Origin: Bacteroidota bacterium
GTDB taxonomy: Bacteria; Bacteroidota; Bacteroidia; Sphingobacteriales; Sphingobacteriaceae
Direction: 5' to 3'
DNA: 64,000 nucleotides
Assembly (NCBI GenBank): GCA_026224775.1
Contig: JAMFRP010000051.1
Span: 1 to 64,000, forward strand
Shown here: one piece after another, positions 1 through 7,759 of the stretch
How the letters are laid out: every line of letters starts with the position of its first letter
Numbering within the stretch: the first letter of the stretch is position 1
The notes under the pieces: model-generated
Seen by the model: the letters and a program-made list of their open reading frames with translations, nothing else
Told to the model about the DNA's origin: nothing
The model's database searches: none
Position numbers and translations under genes: made by a program

Positions 1-1709
1 AATCGGAGATTTGGTATCATGCTATTTTAGATAATTACCCAGAGTATGCTGGTGTTATGGCTATGCACCACGGGTCATTAGATAATGAGCTACGTAATTG
101 GGTAGAAGCTGCCTTACATGCCGAAGCGTTGAAGGTTGTGGTATGTACATCAAGTTTAGATTTAGGTGTGGATTTCCGTCCCGTTGATACGGTTATACAA
201 GTGGGCAGCCCCAAGGGCGTAGCCCGTTTTATGCAGCGTGCCGGGCGAAGTGGGCACCATCCGGGAGCTGTATCCAAGGCTTATTTTGTACCCACGCATT
301 CCCTGGAATTATTGGAAGGCGCGGCGTTGAAAGAGGGCATCAGGAAAGGAATCTTCGAAAGCCGAGACCCGATGCTGCTGACCATGGATGTGCTGATACA
401 GTTTATGGTTACGCTGGCGGTATCGGATGGATTTAGGGCTGACGAGCTATTTAAAGAAGTAAAAACCACCTTCGCTTTCGCGGATTTGACACGCAATGAG
501 TTTAACCAGCTTTTGGATTTCATCACCAATGGCGGTAAAACCCTCGCTCAATATGATGAATTTTTAAAAGTCGAGGTAGAGAATGGATTATATAAAGTAA
601 ATAATCGCCGGGTGGCCATGCGGCATCGGTTAAGCATCGGCACCATCACTAGCGAATTGAGCATCCGTGTTAAATGGTTAAGCGGTGGCAGCTTGGGCAC
701 TATCGAAGAAAGTTTTGTATCTAAGCTTAAACCGGGTAATACATTTTGGTTCGCGGGACGTAGTTTGGAGTTTATTAGGGTGAAGGAAATGACGGCTTAT
801 GTTAGAAAATCAAACTCAACCAAAGGACTCATCCCAAGTTGGAACGGTGGACGGATGCCATTGTCTTCTCAATTATCAGCGGTATTCCGCGATAAACTGG
901 ATGAGGTTGCCCATGGTATTGAAAAGGATGAAGAGGTGATTGCCTTAAGACCACTGTTTAAATTGCAGGAGAAGTTATCGCACCTGCCCCAAAGCCATGA
1001 GTTTTTGATAGAGTCATTTAAATCCAACGAGGGGCATCATTTATTATTTTATCCATTTGAAGGGAGATTGGTTCATGAGGGCATGGCATCGCTACTGGCC
1101 TATCGCATCAGCAAAATCAAAAGCGCCAGCTTTTCTATCGCCATGAATGATTATGGATTTGAGCTGTTAACTGACGATGATGTGCCTATTGAAGAAATAT
1201 TGGAAGACGCCAGTTTTTTCTCTATCGATAATTTGTTGGAAGATATACAACACAGCTTAAATGCCAACGAGATGGCTCGCAGGCGATTTAGAGATATTGC
1301 TCACATTGGCGGATTGGTGTTTACCGGCTATCCAGGCCAGCAGGTAAAGAATAAACATTTGCAGGCATCTACCTCATTATTATTCGAGGTATTCAGCGAA
1401 TATGAACCCGATAATTTATTGGTAAGACAAGCTTATAACGAAGCGTTGGCTTTTCAATTGGAAGAATTCAGGCTGCGTATGGCCTTGCAGCGTATTGAAA
1501 AACAAAGCATTATACTAAAAATCATTGATCGCCCTACCCCATTCGCGTTCCCGATTATGGTTGATAGTTTAGGGCGTGAAAAATTAACCACCGAAACCTT
1601 TGAAGATCGCATAGCCAAAATGGCTCGCCGCTATGGTGCCGAAGGTGTGGCCGATGCCGAAAACAAGCGCAGCCGCAGGCCGGGAATTGTTAGGAAAAAA
1701 GGGCTTTAG
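1..1709 (+). CDS. Lhr-like DEXH helicase, ligase-associated type (5' truncated)
   Basis: C-terminal part of a large superfamily-2 DNA helicase. The reading frame is open from the first complete codon at base 3, so the gene begins before the window and the ATG at 57 is internal. Visible motifs are helicase motif V (CTSSLDLGVDF) and motif VI (QRAGRSGHHPG), followed by a long Lhr/DEAD-associated C-terminal region with a basic tail (RSRRPGIVRKKGL). In this family (the type linked to a DNA ligase and an exonuclease in repair cassettes) the full protein is roughly 800 residues, so about 568 are seen here. Helicase assignment is firm; the 'ligase-associated' subtype is inferred because the partner genes would lie upstream of the window. 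Confidence 0.85.
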   Translation, partial: SEIWYHAILDNYPEYAGVMAMHHGSLDNELRNWVEAALHAEALKVVVCTSSLDLGVDFRPVDTVIQVGSPKGVARFMQRAGRSGHHPGAVSKAYFVPTHSLELLEGAALKEGIRKGIFESRDPMLLTMDVLIQFMVTLAVSDGFRADELFKEVKTTFAFADLTRNEFNQLLDFITNGGKTLAQYDEFLKVEVENGLYKVNNRRVAMRHRLSIGTITSELSIRVKWLSGGSLGTIEESFVSKLKPGNTFWFAGRSLEFIRVKEMTAYVRKSNSTKGLIPSWNGGRMPLSSQLSAVFRDKLDEVAHGIEKDEEVIALRPLFKLQEKLSHLPQSHEFLIESFKSNEGHHLLFYPFEGRLVHEGMASLLAYRISKIKSASFSIAMNDYGFELLTDDDVPIEEILEDASFFSIDNLLEDIQHSLNANEMARRRFRDIAHIGGLVFTGYPGQQVKNKHLQASTSLLFEVFSEYEPDNLLVRQAYNEALAFQLEEFRLRMALQRIEKQSIILKIIDRPTPFAFPIMVDSLGREKLTTETFEDRIAKMARRYGAEGVADAENKRSRRPGIVRKKGL

Positions 1710-1767
1710 TTATGTGAATTGTTAATAACGATTTCGGTAAATCTTTTACATTTACTCTTATACTCCT

Positions 1768-1853
1768 TGTCATGCTGAGGAACGAAGCATCTATCCACTA
1801 ATCTGCAAGCGGCAAGCTTATCGATAGATTCTTCACTAGGCTCAGAATGACAA
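1768..1853. repeat. Dispersed palindromic repeat, family A
   Basis: Imperfect inverted repeat whose arms begin with tgtcatgctgag and end with ctcagaatgaca. The inner halves read gaagcatctat and atagattcttc. The same element occurs at 11005-11090, with a half copy at 10013-10040. It lies in the spacer before recA. REP/MITE-like; no function can be read from it. Confidence 0.75.
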
Positions 1854-1885
1854 AGAGATAAATATTAAACATTTTACTAAATAAA

Positions 1886-1917
1886 TTAGCATTTATAAAT
1901 AATTACATTTACATTTG
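1886..1917 (+). promoter_or_regulatory. Candidate recA promoter
   Basis: TACATTTG at 1910-1917 fits the Bacteroidota -7 element TAnnTTTG. TTAG at 1886-1889, 20 bases upstream, is a 3-of-4 match to the TTTG -33 element. This would start transcription about 14 bases before the recA ATG. No LexA-like palindrome is obvious around it. Confidence 0.5.
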
Positions 1918-1935
1918 TTTTGAATTATTACAAAG

Positions 1936-2946
1936 ATGAACGCAAACGCAGAAAAATTAAAAGCATTACAGCTTACTTTAGATAAGCTGGAAAAATCATA
2001 CGGAAAAGGTACCATCATGAAATTGGGTGATACCGCCATTGAAGCTACTGAAGTAATATCAACCGGTTCATTAGGGTTGGATATAGCTTTGGGTGTTGGT
2101 GGTTTACCTAAAGGCCGTGTTGTTGAAATATACGGCCCGGAATCATCAGGTAAAACAACTTTGGCTATTCATGCTATTGCTGAATCGCAGAAAAAAGGTG
2201 GCATTGCTGCTTTTATTGATGCGGAGCATGCGTTCGACCGTTTTTATGCTAAAAAATTAGGTGTTGATGTGGAGAACCTTTTGATCTCTCAACCGGATAA
2301 TGGTGAGCAGGCTTTGGAAATTGCCGATAACCTGATTCGTTCAGGCGCTATTGATATTTTGGTAATTGATTCGGTTGCAGCATTAGTGCCAAAGAGTGAG
2401 ATCGAAGGTGAAATGGGTGATTCCAAAATGGGTTTACAGGCCCGGTTGATGTCGCAGGCATTGCGTAAGTTAACCGGTACCATCAGCAAAACAGGATGTT
2501 GCTGCATATTCATCAACCAATTACGTGAGAAAATTGGTGTAATGTTCGGTAACCCGGAAACTACAACCGGTGGTAACGCCCTGAAATTCTATGCTTCAGT
2601 ACGTTTGGATGTACGCCGTATATCACAAATAAAAGATACCGACGAGGTATCAGGTAACCGTGTAAAAGTTAAGATCGTTAAAAATAAAGTGGCTCCGCCG
2701 TTCCGTATCGCAGAGTTTGATATTATGTTTGGCGAAGGTATATCCAAAGTTGGTGAGATCATCGACTTAGGCGTTGAGCATAACATCATTAAAAAAGCAG
2801 GTTCATGGTTTAGCTACGGCGAAACCCGTTTAGGCCAGGGCCGTGACGCTGTAAAAACATTATTGCACGATAACCCTGAACTAATGGAAGAACTAGAAAA
2901 CAAAATTAAAGAAGTAGTAACCGGCGAACATTTAGCCGAAGTTTAG
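1936..2946 (+). CDS. recA: Recombinase RecA
   Basis: Strand-exchange ATPase of homologous recombination, which also triggers LexA-type self-cleavage. 336 residues, normal for the family. Walker A GPESSGKT is at residues 67-74, Walker B is the hydrophobic run ending in DSVAALVPKSE, and the loop region around MGLQARLMSQALRKLT and the INQLREKIGVMFGNPETTTGG stretch are intact. The C-terminal acidic tail is short. The ATG follows a TAnnTTTG promoter closely and an intrinsic terminator follows the gene, so it is probably monocistronic. Confidence 0.98.
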   Translation: MNANAEKLKALQLTLDKLEKSYGKGTIMKLGDTAIEATEVISTGSLGLDIALGVGGLPKGRVVEIYGPESSGKTTLAIHAIAESQKKGGIAAFIDAEHAFDRFYAKKLGVDVENLLISQPDNGEQALEIADNLIRSGAIDILVIDSVAALVPKSEIEGEMGDSKMGLQARLMSQALRKLTGTISKTGCCCIFINQLREKIGVMFGNPETTTGGNALKFYASVRLDVRRISQIKDTDEVSGNRVKVKIVKNKVAPPFRIAEFDIMFGEGISKVGEIIDLGVEHNIIKKAGSWFSYGETRLGQGRDAVKTLLHDNPELMEELENKIKEVVTGEHLAEV

Positions 2947-2992
2947 TTTTTTTGATTTCACAGATTAAAGGTGTGATTGCACCGATATTGGG

Positions 2993-3020
2993 AACCCCTT
3001 TCATAGATGGAAGGGGTTTT
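2993..3020 (+). terminator. Intrinsic terminator after recA
   Basis: Stem aacccctt / aaggggtt around a 10-base loop, followed by a short T run, 46 bases after the recA stop. Confidence 0.75.
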
Positions 3021-3066
3021 GTATGTTATAGTAAAATCTTATATTTAAGAATCTAAATTTATCACA

Positions 3067-3984
3067 TTGAAAACCAATTCCATAATCCTTATTTTGTCTA
3101 TTGTGATGGGATGTTCCTGCTCTTCACACAAAAAACCTGATAAAAAAGATTCGACTAAAAAAATATCCAATAAAATCAACTACCATATAATCAATAGTGC
3201 CGTAGTTGCGAAAAATAAGTATACCTCATTTCCATTGGTTGATAGTCTAAAAAAGCTTTTTACAATATCAGATACCATGCAACATGCTTACGGAAATGAT
3301 GATCCTGTTTCAGATCTTACTCAAAAGATAGCCGCGACACTTGGGGCGATTCTTTCAAATCCACAAATCACAAAACAAAACATGGATAGCTTATTAAAAT
3401 GTCAAGATCTTGGAATAGTGCATTCCGATGATAAAAAGCTATGGATTTTCAATTGGTATGAAAACACCGGGGGCAGTTATAGAAGTAATGTTAGTATAAT
3501 ATATTGCATCACTCCTTCAGGCAAAAGATGTATTGCTCATGATGATAGTGATAATGGTGGAGGGGCAGGGGAAAATCGATTTGTTGCCAATGGCGCATGG
3601 TATAATAATATTTATAAACTATCATCCCAAAACGATGATTTGTATTTGTGTACAGGTTCCGGAGTTGGATGTAATACCTGTGTTTATGCTACTGCTACCG
3701 TTATACAATTGACAAAAGATAGTGCAAATTTTAGTTATCCGGCTTTTATATCTGACGAGTTAGATAATTCAGGTGAAGAAAAGCATCAGCCTTATTTCCT
3801 ATTGGGTACCCGGGGTGATGATATAAAAGACTTCCATTTTGATGACAAAAAGCAAACGCTACATTTCACTTACCTTACTGACGACAGTAGCCCCATAAAG
3901 AAGGAAGAAAATGAGAAATCAAAAAAAATATCCAGAAAGTTGATATTCAATGGAAAAATATTTATTGGTAATGGCTATGAGTAA
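3067..3984 (+). CDS. Putative lipoprotein, unknown function
   Basis: 305 residues. I do not recognise the family. The TTG start at 3067 gives a full lipoprotein signal peptide (hydrophobic ILILSIVMG then Cys), while the next ATG would remove it, so TTG is preferred. The mature part begins with a Lys/Ser/Asp-rich linker. The body is globular, with a GSGVGCNTCVYATATVIQ stretch holding a CxxC pair. Probably anchored to a membrane on the outer side. It is AT-rich and stands alone between recA and a small membrane protein. Confidence 0.7.
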   Translation: MKTNSIILILSIVMGCSCSSHKKPDKKDSTKKISNKINYHIINSAVVAKNKYTSFPLVDSLKKLFTISDTMQHAYGNDDPVSDLTQKIAATLGAILSNPQITKQNMDSLLKCQDLGIVHSDDKKLWIFNWYENTGGSYRSNVSIIYCITPSGKRCIAHDDSDNGGGAGENRFVANGAWYNNIYKLSSQNDDLYLCTGSGVGCNTCVYATATVIQLTKDSANFSYPAFISDELDNSGEEKHQPYFLLGTRGDDIKDFHFDDKKQTLHFTYLTDDSSPIKKEENEKSKKISRKLIFNGKIFIGNGYE

Positions 3985-4064
3985 TATAAAGCCGAATAAT
4001 TGACTTTTTAATTACTTGGTTCATAAAACCAATAAAATGTATATTCGAATAATAATTTAACAAC

Positions 4065-4511
4065 ATGAACTTATATCAAATTTTACTACAGGCACATTCG
4101 GGTTTCAGGTTTATTGTAATGGTGCTGCTATTATTGGCTATCCTGCAATCATTGGCAGGCTGGTTCGGTAACCGCCCATATACTGATACCAACCGAAAAA
4201 TAAATATGTTCACCATGATATCGGCACATATCCAATTACTGATTGGCTTGGGCTTGTATTTCATTAGTCCGTTGGTGCAATTCAGTAAAACTGCTATGCA
4301 GGATCATGATACACGTTACTGGACGGTTGAGCACATCACCATGATGATATTTGCCATTGCGTTAATAACTGTAGGTCATATCCGTTCTAAAAAAGTATTG
4401 GCGCCTGCGGCTAAACATCGCACCATCGCTATATTTTATTTATTGGCGCTGTTAGTCATTGTATTAGCTATTGTACAGAGTATGCGCCCATTTTTTGGGG
4501 TTAGCCATTAA
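4065..4511 (+). CDS. Small four-helix membrane protein, cytochrome-b-like
   Basis: 148 residues with four predicted transmembrane helices. Histidines lie near the helix ends (QAHSGFR, SAHIQLLIG, VEHITMMIF, TVGHIRSKK, AKHRTI). This resembles a family common in Bacteroidota that databases call 'cytochrome B' or hypothetical. Conserved in-membrane His residues could bind haem, but that is inference. It is not part of the trp operon, because a separate promoter and the attenuator lie between them. Confidence 0.7.
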   Translation: MNLYQILLQAHSGFRFIVMVLLLLAILQSLAGWFGNRPYTDTNRKINMFTMISAHIQLLIGLGLYFISPLVQFSKTAMQDHDTRYWTVEHITMMIFAIALITVGHIRSKKVLAPAAKHRTIAIFYLLALLVIVLAIVQSMRPFFGVSH

Positions 4512-4528
4512 AATAAATTGAGAAAAAG

Positions 4529-4558
4529 TTTGCAAATTCAATTTTCTTTATAAATTTG
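4529..4558 (+). promoter_or_regulatory. trp operon promoter
   Basis: TTTG at 4529-4532, an 18-base spacer, then TAAATTTG at 4551-4558: a near-consensus Bacteroidota -33/-7 pair. The expected start of transcription is about 4562-4563, only 4-5 bases before the leader ATG at 4567. Confidence 0.7.
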
Positions 4559-4566
4559 CTCCCGCT

Positions 4567-4632
4567 ATGATCAAAATCAACCAAACTAACCTGTGGTGGC
4601 ACCAACAAAATTGGCAGCCGGATACTATTTGA
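4567..4632 (+). CDS. trpL: trp leader peptide
   Basis: A 21-codon open frame with three Trp codons: a tandem pair (codons 10-11, context NLWWHQQNW) and a third at codon 16, ending in TGA. It sits directly after a promoter and 33 bases before a strong intrinsic terminator, ahead of trpE. This is the standard layout of tryptophan attenuation by ribosome stalling. A six-base pairing of aattgg (4609-4614, holding the third Trp codon) with ccaatt (4646-4651), and gccgg (4617-4621) with ccggc (4669-4673), offer alternative folds. The exact switch is inferred. Confidence 0.85.
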   Translation: MIKINQTNLWWHQQNWQPDTI

Positions 4633-4665
4633 TCTTATAGATTAACCAATTGTAAACCTATTTGG

Positions 4666-4697
4666 AACCCGGCGAATATAATTCACCGGGTTTTTTT
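4666..4697 (+). terminator. trp attenuator terminator
   Basis: 12-bp stem (aacccggcgaat with attcaccgggtt, one mismatch), three-base loop and a run of seven T. Its left arm overlaps the ccggc that can pair with the end of the leader-peptide frame, which is expected of an attenuator. Confidence 0.85.
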
Positions 4698-4720
4698 GTT
4701 TTAAGTCCATAATATAAAGA

Positions 4721-4784
4721 ATGAAACCATCATGAGCCACAGCTCACAAATTGAAATGAATAAAACGGCTCATGATAGCTTCAT
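4721..4784. repeat. Inverted repeat between attenuator and trpE
   Basis: Arms 4721-4738 and 4767-4784 are complementary at 16 of 18 positions, with a 28-base loop. The element includes an in-frame ATG at 4732 and ends 25 bases before the preferred trpE start at 4810. It could be a second hairpin in the trp leader or a stray repeat. Confidence 0.6.
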
Positions 4785-4809
4785 CTCAATTAAAAAACAA
4801 ATTATACTG

Positions 4810-6219
4810 ATGAAAAAGTTTAAAATAATTACTACACATAAAAAGCTACTTGCCGATACCACTACGCCTGTAAGCATATACTTACGCCTGCGGGATGTGT
4901 TCCCTAATTCGTTATTGCTCGAAAGCTCCGACTACCATAGTCGCGAAAATAGCACCAGCTACATTTGCTGCGAGCCTATTGCGGGGTTATTGTTGAATCA
5001 CGGCGAACTGAAAAAGAAATATCCTGATGGCTCAACCGAAACTTATAAAACTGGTGAATTTGAGCTAATAGATCAGATCAATGGTTTTTTAAGCCGTTTC
5101 GAAACGAATGAAACAGGGTTGAAAATTATCTCGAATGGCTTGTTTGGTTACTTTACCCACGAAGCAGTTGAGCATTTTGAAACCATCAAACTAAAAAAGA
5201 CTGACGACGATAGTAAAAAGATACCCGAGATGCAGTACAATATGTATCGCTATGTTATTGCTATCGATCACTTCAAAAACGAATTGTATATCTCTTACAA
5301 TCAACCCGAAGGACAGGACGCGAGCAATGGTATCGAGAAGATAGAATACCTGATCAAAAACAAAAACTTCCCAGAGTATACTTTTAAAAGCGACGAGGCT
5401 GAACAATCCAACTTAACCAACGAAGGCTTTATGGCCATAGTGGAAAAAATGAAACAGCACATTTATCGTGGTGACGTTTTCCAGATCGTACCGTCACGGG
5501 CATTCTCCAAAAAGTTTTTGGGCGATGAGTTTAATGTTTATCGCGCGCTTCGCTCTATCAACCCGTCACCTTATTTGTTTTATTTCGATTACGGCAATTT
5601 CAGGATCTTCGGCTCATCGCCAGAGGCACAGATCACTATTAAAAACAGGGTTGCCAGTATATTCCCTATCGCGGGCACATTTAAACGTACAGGCGATGAT
5701 ATTAAGGATGCTGAATTAGCGCAAAAGCTTATCGAAGATCCGAAAGAATCTGCCGAACACGTGATGCTGGTTGATTTAGCCCGTAACGACCTAAGCAGGC
5801 ATTGCGAGCAAGTAGAAGTTAAGGCATTTAAAGAAGTACAGTACTATTCGCACCTAATCCATTTAGTATCCCATGTAAGCGGTAAATTATTACCGGGCGT
5901 GGCATCATTCAAAATTGTTGCTGATACCTTCCCTGCAGGCACTTTGAGCGGTGCGCCAAAATACCGCGCCATGGAAATTATCGACGAGAACGAAAAAACT
6001 AAACGCAGCTTTTATAGCGGCGCCATTGGTTACTTAGGCTTTAACGGCGATTTTAACCATGCCATCATGATCCGCTCGTTTTTAAGTAAGAATAACACCC
6101 TGCATTATCAGGCAGGTGCGGGCATTGTTGCCGGCTCGATAGCTGAAAGCGAGTTAAAAGAAGTTGATAACAAAATTGCGGCTTTAAGAAAAGCCATTGA
6201 ATTAGCAGAGGAATTATAA
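4810..6219 (+). CDS. trpE: Anthranilate synthase component I
   Basis: Converts chorismate plus ammonia (from TrpG) to anthranilate, the first step of tryptophan synthesis. 469 residues from the ATG at 4810. A start at 4732 would add 26 residues unlike the family and run through an inverted repeat, so 4810 is preferred. Hallmarks of the chorismate-binding fold are FQIVPSRAF, NPSPYLFY, FGSSPEA, AGTFKRTG, ARNDLSRHCE, DTFPAGTLSGAPK and the C-terminal YQAGAGIVAGS. It is followed after two bases by trpG. Regulation by the upstream Trp leader is strongly suggested. Confidence 0.95.
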   Translation: MKKFKIITTHKKLLADTTTPVSIYLRLRDVFPNSLLLESSDYHSRENSTSYICCEPIAGLLLNHGELKKKYPDGSTETYKTGEFELIDQINGFLSRFETNETGLKIISNGLFGYFTHEAVEHFETIKLKKTDDDSKKIPEMQYNMYRYVIAIDHFKNELYISYNQPEGQDASNGIEKIEYLIKNKNFPEYTFKSDEAEQSNLTNEGFMAIVEKMKQHIYRGDVFQIVPSRAFSKKFLGDEFNVYRALRSINPSPYLFYFDYGNFRIFGSSPEAQITIKNRVASIFPIAGTFKRTGDDIKDAELAQKLIEDPKESAEHVMLVDLARNDLSRHCEQVEVKAFKEVQYYSHLIHLVSHVSGKLLPGVASFKIVADTFPAGTLSGAPKYRAMEIIDENEKTKRSFYSGAIGYLGFNGDFNHAIMIRSFLSKNNTLHYQAGAGIVAGSIAESELKEVDNKIAALRKAIELAEEL

Positions 6220-6221
6220 AA

Positions 6222-6803
6222 ATGAAAAATATATTAATAATAGATAATTACGATTCCTTCACCTACAATTTGGTGCATTTGGTTAACGAAATTGGCTTGC
6301 AATGCGACGTTTGGAGGAATGATAAATTTAATATTGAAGATGTGGATGCTTATGATAAGATCATCCTGTCACCGGGCCCTGGCATACCATCAGAGGCTGG
6401 CTTGTTGCTGGATGTGATCCAAAAGTATTCGTCTACCAAAAGTATTTTTGGCGTATGCTTAGGTCAGCAGGCAATTGCTGAGGTATTCGGCGGCGAGTTA
6501 TACAATTTAAAACAGCCCATGCACGGTATCGCTACCCCAATAAAAGTAACCGACAAAAGCGAAAAACTTTTTGTTGGTTTGCCGGAAAGCTTTAAAGTGG
6601 GTAGGTATCACTCATGGGTGGTGGATGAAAAATCTATCCCGGATGTGTTGACTGTTACTGCGATTGATGAAGAAGATAATTCGGTTATGGCGTTAAGACA
6701 TAAAGAATATGATGTACGGGGTGTACAATTTCACCCGGAATCGATATTAACAGAATTTGGTAAAGAAATGATGGCAAACTGGATTCACCCCCCGACCCCC
6801 TAA
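6222..6803 (+). CDS. trpG: Anthranilate synthase component II (glutamine amidotransferase)
   Basis: Class-I glutamine amidotransferase that supplies ammonia to TrpE. It shows the oxyanion motif SPGPGIPSEAG, the nucleophile Cys in FGVCLGQQA and the catalytic His-Glu pair in VQFHPES. The start is two bases after trpE, so translation is probably coupled. The last five residues (HPPTP) and the TAA stop are encoded by the left arm of a GC-rich inverted repeat (6787-6882), so the native C-terminus has been replaced by repeat sequence. The normal family end is near ANW. Confidence 0.95.
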   Translation: MKNILIIDNYDSFTYNLVHLVNEIGLQCDVWRNDKFNIEDVDAYDKIILSPGPGIPSEAGLLLDVIQKYSSTKSIFGVCLGQQAIAEVFGGELYNLKQPMHGIATPIKVTDKSEKLFVGLPESFKVGRYHSWVVDEKSIPDVLTVTAIDEEDNSVMALRHKEYDVRGVQFHPESILTEFGKEMMANWIHPPTP

Positions 6804-6882
6804 AGGGGGAGGAATTAAATAAATTTAAATATGAACTCAAAAAACACCAATCAAAAACTCCCCCTTCAGGGGGCTGGGGGGT
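6787..6882. repeat. GC-rich inverted repeat spanning trpG end and trpC start
   Basis: Arms 6787-6812 and 6857-6882 (26 bases, about four mismatches), each holding runs of C and G around cccctaaaggggg and ccccttcaggggg. The left arm supplies the stop codon of trpG and the right arm codes for the KLPLQGAGGS part of the TrpC N-terminus. It looks like a small mobile palindrome accepted into the operon. Confidence 0.8.
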
Positions 6883-7664
6883 CTATTTTAGATAAAATAG
6901 TAGCCAATAAACTTAAGGAAGTAGCATCGGCTAAAAATAAAACATCTTTTACCCAACTTGAGGAATCAGAGTTTTTCGCACGGGAAACATATTCATTCAG
7001 GGATTTCTTATTAGCTCCTGACCGTACGGGGATTATCGCGGAGTTTAAACGCAAGTCGCCGTCAAAAGGCATCATTAACGATAAAGTAAAAGTCGCGACA
7101 GTAACCAATGCTTATGCTGAGGCTGGTGCATCTGCGTTATCGGTGTTGACTGACAAGCAGTTCTTCATGGGCCGCAAGGCGGATCTGATCAGGGCGAGGC
7201 AGGCTAATACCATCCCCGTGTTGCGTAAGGATTTTATGATAGATGAGTACCAGGTAATTGAAGCCAAAGCTTTAGGCGCTGATATTATTTTGCTGATCGC
7301 CGCGATATTGACACCTGCGCAGATTCAGCAGCTGGCATCATTGGCAAAAAGCCTGGGTTTGAATGTCTTGCTAGAAGTGCATAACCTGGAAGAACTGGAA
7401 CGCAGTATCAACCCCAATGTGGATGCTATTGGTGTAAACAACCGTAATCTGGCTGATTTTACCGTATCGGTAGAAACTTCATTTAAATTGGCAGAACATA
7501 TCCCGAAAGAGTTTTTGAAGATTTCGGAAAGTGCCATCAGCAATACGGATGTTATAAAAGAACTGAAGAAAGCAGGCTTTAACGGTTTTTTAATTGGTGA
7601 GAATTTTATGAAACAGGCTGATCCGGGATTAGCGATGAAGGAATTTGTTGAGGGATTGAAATAA
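6831..7664 (+). CDS. trpC: Indole-3-glycerol phosphate synthase
   Basis: Cyclises carboxyphenylamino-deoxyribulose phosphate to indole-3-glycerol phosphate. 277 residues, TIM barrel, with EFKRKSPSKG, VLRKDFMIDEYQV, LLEVHNLEELE, GVNNRNL and ISESAIS. The first 18 or so residues (MNSKNTNQKLPLQGAGGS) are not family sequence: part is encoded by the right arm of the palindromic repeat, and the conserved domain begins at ILDKIVANK. trpD and trpF, which often lie between trpG and trpC or after them, are missing here, so the Trp pathway is split over several loci. Confidence 0.95.
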   Translation: MNSKNTNQKLPLQGAGGSILDKIVANKLKEVASAKNKTSFTQLEESEFFARETYSFRDFLLAPDRTGIIAEFKRKSPSKGIINDKVKVATVTNAYAEAGASALSVLTDKQFFMGRKADLIRARQANTIPVLRKDFMIDEYQVIEAKALGADIILLIAAILTPAQIQQLASLAKSLGLNVLLEVHNLEELERSINPNVDAIGVNNRNLADFTVSVETSFKLAEHIPKEFLKISESAISNTDVIKELKKAGFNGFLIGENFMKQADPGLAMKEFVEGLK

Positions 7665-7701
7665 GTGCAATCTGTCAGGAATAGTTTAGGTTTAATGACA
7701 T

Positions 7702-7724
7702 TTTAGGTTATTATTTTACCTAAA
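7702..7724. promoter_or_regulatory. Perfect short inverted repeat before hflX
   Basis: TTTAGGT, a nine-base spacer, then ACCTAAA, 35 bases before the hflX start. It could be an operator or an RNA hairpin; neither can be decided from sequence. Confidence 0.35.
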
Positions 7725-7759
7725 TTTAACTTGGCAATTGATTTGATATACAGTAATTA

